Assembly: GCA_002081555.1 (NCBI GenBank)
Contig: MZNV01002323.1
Coordinates: 1 to 30,709, forward strand
Direction of reading: 5' to 3'
DNA from: Protostelium mycophagum
Lineage: Eukaryota > Evosea > Variosea > Protosteliida > Protosteliaceae
DNA length: 30,709 nt
Both the position numbers and the translations under genes were made by a program. The notes under the pieces are model-generated. The model made no database searches, had not been told where the DNA came from, and worked only from the letters and a program-made list of their open reading frames with translations. Of this stretch, positions 12,013-20,668 are shown in pieces. Numbering within the stretch: the stretch's first letter is position 1; every line of letters begins with the position of its first letter.

Positions 12013-12160
12013 ATGGAAACCATCACAAACGCAGTCAACTACGTATCAGAGAGCATCCAGGGTGCGTCCGCTGGAGCCTCAAAAGAGGTCAACAAGGAGG
12101 TCGCCAAGGACTCACACGCCAGCATCGGAACCAGATTACATGCTGGTGTTGATGCATTGA
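11927..12160 (+). CDS. Upstream ORF overlapping the Grg1-like gene in another frame
   Basis: ATG at 11927 opens a 77-codon frame that covers most of the Grg1-like reading frame in the +1 phase. If the 42-nt intron at 11937-11978 is removed, the frame is preserved, because 42 is divisible by three. The predicted peptide is basic, Ser/Thr/Gln-rich and resembles nothing I know. The most economical view is an upstream ORF that could dampen translation of the downstream protein, but it may simply be unused. Confidence 0.25.
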   Translation: MSTSKRNFSQLSMFSIPASHKHKSNTNKQWKPSQTQSTTYQRASRVRPLEPQKRSTRRSPRTHTPASEPDYMLVLMH

Positions 12161-12228
12161 AGGACAAGAGCGAAGAGAAGAGCCACGATGCTAAGGCCGA
12201 AGTTTACAAGCAAAAGACACTCCATTAA
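12013..12228 (+). CDS. Grg1/CCG-1-like small protein, 71 aa
   Basis: Single coding exon, ATG 12013 to TAA 12226-12228. The protein is hydrophilic, lacks cysteine and has no signal peptide or membrane segment. It opens METITNAVNYVSESIQGA, continues with GASKEVNKEVAKDSHASIG and ends in Lys-rich KAEVYKQKTLH. This layout and the 71-aa length match the fungal glucose-repressible/clock-controlled family (Neurospora grg-1/ccg-1), whose biochemical role is unknown; expression in fungi responds to glucose depletion, clock and stress. An AATAAA follows 53 nt after the stop. The gene is divergent from Furry and convergent with GSAP. The similarity is strong along the N-terminal half; the family call rests on memory of the fungal sequence. 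Confidence 0.75.
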   Translation: METITNAVNYVSESIQGASAGASKEVNKEVAKDSHASIGTRLHAGVDALKDKSEEKSHDAKAEVYKQKTLH

Positions 12229-12280
12229 ACTGTATTTTGTAGTTGGTCCATTTTCGTTTTCTCGCATGATCCATCGTGTC

Positions 12281-12286
12281 AATAAA
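12281..12286 (+). terminator. AATAAA polyadenylation signal, Grg1-like gene
   Basis: A canonical hexamer begins 53 nt after the stop codon and is followed by a GT/T-containing stretch, in the correct position for mRNA 3' processing. Confidence 0.6.
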
Positions 12287-12830
12287 TGTGACAAACTAAT
12301 GTCGTATTCATTCTCTATGAGCTAGCTAAACACGGATCAAGCTCCTCTGTACAAATGAAATTGAAGAGTTGCTTACACCAATGTATACCAGACTTTATTG
12401 ACCAATCCAGGTCTGTTTCAACAGGGGAAAATATTTTGTGGGGAAATTGTATTATTGTGGCTTTTATTCTTTTATAGGCAAAGGGTAAGTATTTTTATGT
12501 CCTCTTTTCCTTATCCATGCAGGAATTTGCGCAAATGTTTCATTTGTCTTGATCATTGGGAAATCATCACTAGAGCACTCAGATACCTTGGGGGGGCACT
12601 GAGAAACCTGATGGCTCGTGATCACCGGTTCATGGCGGGTTGATCTGAATAAATGCCGGTCATAATAATATCTTAACATGTTCTATTCTCTGCAGTCTTG
12701 TTTTGAATAAGCTCGTTATTCTCAGATCATAAGATCAAATAAATGATCAAGATGTTGGATGAATTATTTGTATGTTTTATACAAAGTTTTGGCACCAAAT
12801 TACTCATAACAGAAGAATAGATTTTGTTGA

Positions 12831-12836
12831 TTTATT
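12831..12836 (-). terminator. AATAAA polyadenylation signal, GSAP gene
   Basis: AATAAA on the minus strand about 120 nt downstream of the GSAP stop codon is the nearest canonical signal. Confidence 0.45.
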
Positions 12837-12956
12837 TCATATTTCAAGAATGTCACAAGTGGAGAACAAAGTATGTACATCTTTATTTTGAAGACTGGCG
12901 TCTAGACATCTGCATTTTGTCAGACAATTCATTCAAATATTTTTCTTCAAAACAAA

Positions 12957-15900
12957 TCACAGCCATAAAAAATACCAAGTGCCGTTGTGAAGTCTTCGGG
13001 ACATGGGGCTTCCGAAGCTGGCTATCTTGCTAAGCGGACTGCCGACCACACCACCAGAGTCTGCTTTTTTCAACTTGAAAGGGGGGGTGTGCGGGATGAC
13101 AAGAGACTGACAACAAGTGTCAGAGAAATCCAGAAAATGTTAAAACAAAAAAAAACACAAAAAGGTCATAAAAATTCGTTGTAGTTGTGATTGTTGATGA
13201 AGATATTCAATCTTTTTGGTACTTTTTCCTTTAAATTTTTACCTCTACTTGTATAATGGAGTGGTGTTGATATGTGGGTATTCCTGGGACAAACTGGTTT
13301 TCTGCGAAAGTCACACCCAACAACTGGCTGTAAGCTTCCTGTGACGTCATCATTCGTATATTCTAACATGATATGACTGGTTGTAGATGGTTACCTCTTC
13401 TACACTTTTGATATAAGACCAATCAATTGGGATGCCGTGTTTCGAGTATTCTGGTTTTATCGAATTGAGAAAAACGGTGAAGGGGATGAAGGGTGAGTCG
13501 TCCGCAATCTTGTCGACAATCAGTTTCATCACAATGCAACGAGGTGTTTCATCCAAATGTGAGGGCACGAAAGTTTGAGCCTCACCTCCATATCTAGATT
13601 GATGGAGTCCCGTTGGTACATTTCCTTCACTTTGCTTGGAGCCATGGAGGAGATTGCATGCTCCACAAGAGAAGTATAAAGTCAAGGAGATTCCGCGAAA
13701 TTTCAAACTTTAGATGAAAAATAACATAAGGATATTGTCCAAAGTGTTCAGACTGTCGTAATAACTCAACCATCCCAGGTGACTGTATCGATCAGCAAAT
13801 GCTTCATCTACAACTATGTGCTTCGCCACAAAAGACACCAAATTTTGAGGCGAAGCCATGCAGCCCAGTAAATATCACAACAGGTCCGCCACAACAAGAC
13901 GACAAGCCAAACGGCCACAAACAGTCCATGACAAAAACTCTGAGAAGACTCACCTGGTTGTGGATTTTACTTGTGATATGATAGATGAAAGCCTCGTCTT
14001 TCACTGGATCCAAATTTCGTGTGATATTCTCCACAAATAATGAATCCAAGTGAAAAATTCCACGTTCAATATATTGTAGGAAAATACTGTTTTTTTTATT
14101 TCAAAGGAAATTTAAAAATGACGTCATAAAAATGTGAAAAATTACGGCGAGTTGTAGAATGAATAGACTTACTTTCTCGGTAAAGTTTCGTAACCTGCAC
14201 GTACAAAATCGGCGTTGAAACCGTCTGGGAGGGGAAATTGCAGTTCCTCCACCGCGCTGTACAGATTCTCCAGCAAAGCGAATGTGCGGTTGTTACCGTG
14301 CATTTTCACCAGCTCAAAAAGTTTATTGGACTCAGCTTGCTGCGAAGTTTCAGAGGATTTTCCTGTCATCGTTTCAAAAGAATGAGAAGTGATCACCCTC
14401 TGCTTGCTGTATAATGCGGCAACTGCACTACACGACTGTTTTTCTTTGGGATAAGTGGTCAACAAGTGTGACGTCATCTGTTCTATAAATAGCTTCTCCA
14501 TCATTATGCTTTCGGCGTCACGGTCAGATTGTCCATTGTTTCTCTCCGCGTTACGCGCCGCTTCAAATTTTCAAAATTCAAATCTTGATTGTAAACCTCG
14601 CAACCGCTACTTTTTTGATATCTCGTCGAGTACTCATTGAAGTTTCGCAAAAATCATTGTAGATCCCTGGTAACCGCTACTTCTTCGAAATTTCGCAGAG
14701 ATTTCACTCACCTTCGTCATCCAGACCCAGTAAATCAATCATGAATCGTTTTAATCCTGGTTGTTGTCCTAAATTGTGTGGAGAAACACATGATGCTCTG
14801 TTCAATGTGCTGATGACGATCTTCTTTTTGTCTTCTTTCTGTAGAAATGTCATTTTACAACGGTGTAGATAGACTTGACTTACGTCTTTTATGGCTTGTT
14901 TTGTTCCTGGAATGGTGGTAAATCCATTCATACGTGTCATCGTAATATTCGGTCTCACAACCTTCGTCTACAATCAGTATCTCTATTTTTAGACAAGGAA
15001 AAAAATACCACACATCCAATTTTAATTTGTAAAATCAGATCGTGATGCGTCATGACATCGTGACACCCGACCAGAGATATCTCACCGTATCATCAATATT
15101 TGTCATGGCGATGAGCCTGTCAATTGATAACGTGTGTCCTCTACTTCTTACCACTTTCAATGTCTTCATATATGTCGAGGCTGTTAACGCGATGAGTCAC
15201 GTTAAGAACCGTCATTTTGCGGTGCTCACCTATCAACCGTTCTTTGAACAACTCTGCCGTTGCCATGGGGTTATTCGAAGCACAAATTAATTGGACGATC
15301 TACAACGAGTGAGAAATTTTCTCGTTTTGTGAGATTTCAACGAAATTTCACCATATCAGCCATAGACTTGTCCTTAAGATGAACAATAGACAAGTGGATT
15401 CCTTGTAGCAACGTGTCTGTGTCGAAATTTGACTGAGTGTAGATGGTCAAAATCGAATCTCTGTTGAATGTGCACTCATATAATGTCCCCTATATTGTCT
15501 CAATTATTTGCGACGAATTTTCGTGGAAGATTCTCTTCGAAAAATTTTGTAAAAAATTCGAAAAGTTGGTTTTCCTCTGACATTAAATGACATCTTGTCT
15601 CATCAGAAACCGAGATATCTCACCCTGTCACAATCGTATAAAATGATAAAGGGAGTGGCCCTCCTTGACTTCCCAGAGGGTTCAGCTCTATACAACGAGT
15701 TATAGAAGGATGTCAATTGTGATCCAAAGACATCAGGCTCCGGCATCTCCAACGCTTCCATTTGTTTTTCTGTAAGATTTATTTTAACATTTTCATTTCT
15801 CTTTGAAAGGACAGAAATCGAAGTATTTCAATTTTTGAAAATTCGATTTTGGCGGGAATCTTACGATGTAGTGCGAGGCCGGGGGTGGCCCCTTGCTCAA

Positions 15901-17946
15901 TACCACAGTGTACAATCTGGAAGAAAACACCAGGGAGATATACGATGACGGAGTCCAGTATACAATCGAAGACAACCCTCATCTTATTCATCTCCAAAAT
16001 GTCGACATTGGGTGGTATCGGAATCTGATACACATCAGCGTGTCGACAATAAATCAAATGAAGATGTTGAAAACGATCTGAGATAAAATTATATAAATAA
16101 AAATGAAAATGAAATATTATAACCTTGATCTCTATCTTTTGTCTGCAGTGTAGAATGAATAAGTTTACGGGTATAAACCATTTCTTGGAATTTTCCTCGG
16201 GTTTTTGCTGTGAGCACAGACACGTCATCGACTGTTTCAAAATCAGCGGTGTCATGAATAATTGTGCCACTGAAATAACACCCATCTACAACTCACGTCT
16301 TTCATGAATAACATCTGTATTTGAGATATGGGTGCGATGACGTCATATGACGTCATCGGGTACAACACCTTCAGCTGGTCCAGGTCTTCGGGTGTGAAAT
16401 CCAGAGGGATTTCGAACAATAAAATCGGATCTTTCTCATCCTTTTCTGCATAAAGAGCAAGGATGCTCGGTTTACGATCTGGAAAATGAAAGCACCTGCT
16501 GTTTTTCAGGACCAAATAATCGTGCCGTTTCATTCTAATGAGAATTTCTGAGGGTCAAATGCTTGGATAAAACTTTCAATAATAAATTTTCCAACAGAAG
16601 AGAAAGTTATATAAACCTCAATGTGACGGCAATCTCGTTGGAATTCGTGTTTCCCTATTCGTCTCAATATTTTGTGAATATTTGCGTTGTAGAGACTCAC
16701 TTTAGCCCTCTGACAGAGCATGTACAGATGACATCGCTTCGAGTCGTACTGACACCACATATATGCACTTGTCAGGGACGCTTTTTTGCTAGGAACTGTC
16801 GTGATTTTCCGAGAAAAGTCAAGTGAAATTTCGAAAATTGGTCGTGAGACTTTGAGATAAGGATACGTAAACCCCGTCTTTGTACTTCAACATGACGTGG
16901 CAGAGGTCGACTCTTTCGTTGAAAAACATCAGAAAATAAATCACCCTTTTCGAGCTCATCGCGTTTATGTTGAAACAATCATAATATAAAAACTGTAAAA
17001 ATTAACATTGTCATATCCTTGAAATATTTTTTCAATTTTATTTTAAAGTTTCTGTTGCGCGAAGAAATAAATTTTCAATATTTGGTTGAAATTTGTCCAA
17101 AGGAATCACGTTTTAACGGAAGATAAATTCAATTCAAAATCGGCTGATCATCACCTGAATCCTGAGAGGCGAAGAAGCCTGCATCATGTTCATTATTTCT
17201 GAATGAGGGCTCAACTCTCCCCACCATAGCTCATAATCCGTTCCTGTACTTGCGGCCGTCCCGTTGTTCTCCAGTTTTCTGTCTAATCGCGAACAATACG
17301 CTGCCATGTGTCATCATTAAAAGATCGTAATGAATCGTGACAAGATTGAACATCAAAAGAAGATTTTCAGAGATAACATTAAGAAGAAGATATTTAAGTT
17401 AATAATGAAGTCGAGAAGCTGAATAAATGCAAGAAGATGGAGTGACAATTCCTAATCTCACCGATTAATGATCTGTCTTGAGAGACAGAGCAACCCACTA
17501 CGTCTATTCTTCCTCTTTGTGTGAGGCGATTCAATAATACTCGACGGCTTTGTAACTCATAAAGATCGAAGTGAGTCAACATCTCTCCATGCTGCAATCG
17601 TCAGCATGACCCTCTCATCTTTTGTCGTCGTCGCGATGACGATCCTGGAACATCAAAGATAATATAGTTGAAAATAACATACTCTGTCAGCAGCATGACG
17701 AGTGCAGATGACTGTGCCATCCTTCTCACTCCCAACTATGGTTATAGATTCTAACTCCTCCTGTGTGTATGGTGTATTTACTGGGATCGGTGACAACGCG
17801 GTCTGTCTCACTCTTTGCAAGACCTCTTCTTTGATATCATGTATCTTGCGGAATTGCAGCATCGCGCTGATGGATCTTATGCAATCACGGCGAAGATCCG
17901 CAGAAGTTGGAAAATCAATTCTCCGGATGTCATGGTGGCAAATCAT
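12957..17946 (-). CDS. GSAP: Gamma-secretase-activating protein (GSAP/Pigeon) homologue, about 1005 aa, 22 exons
   Basis: Exons, all phases matching: 17946-17683, 17591-17462, 17282-17155, 16992-16851, 16795-16701, 16654-16617, 16534-16313, 16269-16124, 16077-15865, 15769-15624, 15489-15352, 15299-15230, 15180-15086, 14967-14884, 14838-14712, 14560-14173, 14086-13954, 13807-13784 (24-nt microexon), 13660-13586, 13508-13395, 13338-13243, 13106-12957. Landmarks align in order with human GSAP: YMWCQYD (~235; human VWAQWD), ILLFEIPLDFTP (~300), VIVYLPGVFFQIV (~432; human VAVYLPGHFFHLL), FPLPDGFNADF (~786) followed by IERGIFHLDS, and VEEEAYSQLLGV (~921) near the end. The N-terminal half should form the beta-propeller-like region and the C-terminal third corresponds to the GSAP-16 domain. 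In mammals GSAP binds APP C-terminal fragment and gamma-secretase. Uncertain points: the true start and the 43-nt intron at 16270-16312. Confidence 0.8.
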
Positions 17947-18263
17947 GTGACCTTCGACATGATCTCATGAACTGCCACAGAATGGCAAGACGATGACAGA
18001 TCTGAGGATGGCGATATTGAAGACCAAATAACATGAAGAAGAATAGAACTGAAGACAGCTTAACAAATATTGCATTGTAAAATCGTACAATTACTAACCG
18101 ACAACTGTTGTTACCCAGAGCAAGGAACTGCGAGCATTGTAGATATGGAGCAGTATTCTGAGCCCAAAATATTAGCCTCATATCAGTGGCAAAACCTGAA
18201 ACCACCTGAAGAAGGTCTGGATTTTTTCACTACCATCCAAGATACAAAAGTACACCTCTTTAT
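17947..18263. promoter_or_regulatory. Intergenic region upstream of GSAP
   Basis: 317 bp separate the stop codon of the EGF-7TM gene from the GSAP start; both genes lie on the minus strand. The GSAP promoter and 5' UTR should be here. The region overlaps the two AATAAA signals of the upstream gene at 18259-18268. I see no recognisable promoter element. Confidence 0.4.
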
Positions 18264-18268
18264 TTATT
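18259..18268 (-). terminator. Two overlapping AATAAA signals spanning the EGF-7TM stop codon
   Basis: On the minus strand the gene ends GAA-TAA-ATA-AAG. AATAAA occurs at 18268-18263, containing the TAA stop, and again at 18264-18259. If either is used, the 3' UTR is only a few tens of nucleotides at most. Confidence 0.6.
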
Positions 18269-20069
18269 CCGTTGTTGGTTTTGTTGTTCCATGGAAAACG
18301 ACTGTCATCTCTTTTTGAGAGCCGGCGTCTGACCTCTCTGATCCAGACGCGTTTGCGACCGAATGGATCAAGTAAAGGTTGAACCATCTTCCGTATCGTC
18401 AGAAGGATTTGTAGATGAATGGAAATTACGTACCGGTGCCACCCCCAGACCGGCATGAATACATTGATCGCGGTGAATCCGCAGAGCCACAAGATCCCGT
18501 ACATAGTGAAGAAAAACTATAAAGTTAATTTATGCATCGAAGTTTTGTTGTGCATTTTGATGAGTACTTTGTCATCATCCTTCGTTCATTTTGGATGAAG
18601 AAGTGAGGTTGAAAATGTAGAGACTCCGACTCACAGTCATCTGTTGGATGGGACTGGTGACTGCGCCAATCTGTATGGCGATTTCGAGTGACGTGTGCAC
18701 TATTGCCAATACCGTGAATACCACCATCAGACACATCACCTATTCACCAAAGTTAAAATTTTTGCCAACTTTTCCAAATGAAATTTCCATAAGATTTCAA
18801 AAACACTCACGGTGATGACTCTTCTTTTCATATTGATTGGAAGTACACGCAGAAGTCGTATCCCGTAGTATAAGTACCCCGTCGCAAAGAGAAGCCATGA
18901 TATCATGTAGAAACAGACGTAAAAATAGATCACTGCCTTGAACTGACCCCATGATGTAGACTTGAAGGCTGCGACCATCTACAACGATTCAGACAAATGG
19001 ATCTCATCCCATCGAGATTTTATATAAATAAAATTGAAATATTAATATACTCACAACCCCAATTAGAACGAATAGTGACAGTATACACACTGACATGTAC
19101 GCGAATCTAAATTTAGAAATCGATTGTAGATCGAGCACGACGTCTTCCATGGTAACCGTACTCTGCAGGTCTGGTCTCATCTTCTTCAGCATCTGGTCCC
19201 GTCTCAATTTCTTGGCGGAATTATGGTACAATTCTGCCCTATGATACCGTCAGAAACCAAATTATCGCGGTAACTACCGAGGAATCAAGTCCGTTGTATT
19301 CATTCAGGAATATATCTATATAATCACTTACCAGTGGAACAGCAGTGTAGAAAATAAAAACAGCAAGATGTTGTCTTTTCCCCAGAATAAGATGTAATAT
19401 CCCTCATGTGAGTAGTGACCCAACATGCCCTGTACATCTCCACAGAAGATGGTCATCCCTGAGACAATCAGAATGATGAAGATGATGATGCCTCCTACAT
19501 GCACAGAATAGAAAGATGAGAGCCATGTTCCAACGGCCGATCCATGTGGAACCCACATCAGGAGCAGTGTAGAAGAAGTCTAAGATGAGCCGGTAGGCGA
19601 TGAGAAGGGTTAAAATCCCGAAAGAGACACCAATAAAGATCCTCATCTGATTGAGCATCTTTGGGCCGATCTCGGGGAGCATGATGGCGGCTGTCAGATG
19701 TCATCTTTTGCAATGTATGGAATGGCTTTTTCGATGTGATTCTTTCAGAAAACCCCGACAGTAACAGTTTCTTCCAACTTACAATATAGACAGTTGTCAG
19801 CATTTCCGAGAGACGCTGTTGATCTTCCACCGAGTGGCGTGAGTCCAAAATAGCTGACATTGTTAATCATGAACTGCGATCGGAAAATGTCACCCGTAAA
19901 GACATCTGCAACTGCCGTCATCTTGACACACCCCGTTGTTGTTGCAGTCTGGACTTCGCAATTGACAATTGAGTGTATAGGAGGTTATCATTGTTGTATT
20001 TGCCACCGTTTGGGAGGCGGTAAATGTCATGAGCGTAAAGAGTAGGAATAGCACGTGAAGAGTGTTCAT
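18264..20069 (-). CDS. Signal peptide-EGF-seven-helix membrane protein, 403 aa, 9 exons
   Basis: Exons, phases matching: 20069-19894, 19853-19783, 19690-19553, 19494-19332, 19238-19055, 18978-18811, 18739-18635, 18516-18434, 18387-18264. A cleavable signal (MNTLHVLFLLFTLMTFTASQ) is followed by an EGF-like module around residues 35-80 (DCNNNGVCQDDGSCRCLYG, with a final Cys in NADNC), then seven hydrophobic segments: MRIFIGVSFGILTLLIAY, GGIIIFIILIVSGM, NILLFLFSTLLFHW, FAYMSVCILSLFVLIGV, FKAVIYFYVCFYMISWLLF, VMCLMVVFTVLAIVHTSL and FFFTMYGILWLCGFTAINVF, with a short Ser/Thr-rich cytoplasmic tail. LLFHWAELYHNSAKK after helix 3 recalls the WAEIYYQA motif of THH1/TOM1/TOM3 and GPR137-type proteins, so that fold is my best guess. 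TMEM8-type EGF membrane proteins are an alternative. Function unknown. Confidence 0.75.
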
Positions 20070-20293
20070 GATGGTGTGAGCGATGATGGAGAGTAGTGAG
20101 AATGGTGCTTTTATGTAGTATAGATACAAACACCTGAATGTCACTGAGGATACGGTAGTTACGCCATAAAATCTCGGTAGGGATAAGTTCTTCACCCCTG
20201 AGGTCGGGCTTCTGGGTGCGGGTTGAACCGGTTGCACGGATTGATGTGCACGTGAAATTTCTGGAGGAAAATCAATCATAATATTATTTTGTG

Positions 20294-20360
20294 AGAAAAT
20301 GCCAGGAGGGACGTGAAGCGCCGCTCGGATCCACCGTGTGGTGTCAGCCTGGCATTTTCT
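20294..20360. repeat. Perfect 13-bp inverted repeat around a 41-nt loop
   Basis: AGAAAATGCCAGG at 20294-20306 is exactly mirrored by CCTGGCATTTTCT at 20348-20360. The 41-nt interior is GC-rich compared with its surroundings and contains a small internal hairpin (CCACCGTGTGGTG). It could be a folded RNA, a cruciform or a short element's terminal repeats. I do not recognise a known RNA family. Confidence 0.75.
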
Positions 20361-20415
20361 GATTATCGAGTCTTGCTAATTATCCCCCTGATTATCGAGT
20401 CTTGCTAATTATCCC
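20359..20415. repeat. 29-bp direct tandem duplication
   Basis: A 28-bp unit beginning CTGATTATCGAGTCTTGC and ending TAATTATCCC occurs at 20359-20386 and again, identical, at 20388-20415 (29-bp period). A degenerate third copy (GATTATTATATCTTG) begins at about 20419. Each unit carries two TTATC (GATA-type) cores. The first copy begins within the right arm of the inverted repeat. Confidence 0.8.
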
Positions 20416-20668
20416 GTGGATTATTATATCTTGTATAAAACTTGGCAGCACTCGTGCATATGAATAATTTTATACAGATTACAGGTTGAGATAATTAGGT
20501 GATTCTCTTCAAACTATATGAATAATTTCAACTTTAAAGAATTCCTGGCCTGCTTTAACATTTTTGAAATTTTAATCTTCAATTTACGTAAAATCGTACA
20601 TTTACAACGACTACACGAATCTTTCGGGTAATAAAATCCGTTTGGTCCTCGCACAAAGACAAGCCGAG

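Larger units (their letters stand above)
12229..12956. other. Convergent intergenic region
   Basis: This is the 728-bp stretch between the 3' ends of the Grg1-like gene (plus) and GSAP (minus). It contains the two polyadenylation signals, at 12281-12286 on plus and 12831-12836 on minus. Short open frames on both strands show no family resemblance and no splice logic. I see no repeat or RNA gene. Confidence 0.5.
20070..20668. promoter_or_regulatory. Divergent promoter region, EGF-7TM gene and PPIP5K
   Basis: 600 bp lie between two start codons pointing away from each other. The region holds the perfect inverted repeat at 20294-20360 and the tandem duplication at 20359-20415 (described separately), then A+T-rich sequence up to PPIP5K. 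An in-frame TAA lies upstream of the PPIP5K ATG, with no further ATG in between, which supports the chosen start. Confidence 0.5.

Noticed and set aside
13804-14049. ORF extending GSAP exon 13954-14086 into a Cys/Gly-rich peptide
   Set aside because: It is read-through past a strong donor (CAG|GTGAGTC).
15042-15290. 82-codon plus-strand ORF with hydrophobic stretches
   Set aside because: It is antisense to two GSAP exons and their 49-nt intron; the minus-strand reading has splice sites and family similarity.
15779-16285. 168-codon minus-strand ORF within GSAP as a separate gene
   Set aside because: It runs through a GSAP intron; the flanking exons in other frames join with matching phases and align with GSAP.
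19854-19893. Single-base frameshift after the EGF motif in the EGF-7TM gene
   Set aside because: A phase-2 intron of 40 nt (GTGACA...GTCAG) joins CRCLYG to YFGLTPLGG in frame, so no sequence error is needed.
20359-20415. CRISPR-like direct repeats
   Set aside because: Only two full copies, one base apart, with no unique spacers, in a eukaryotic genome.
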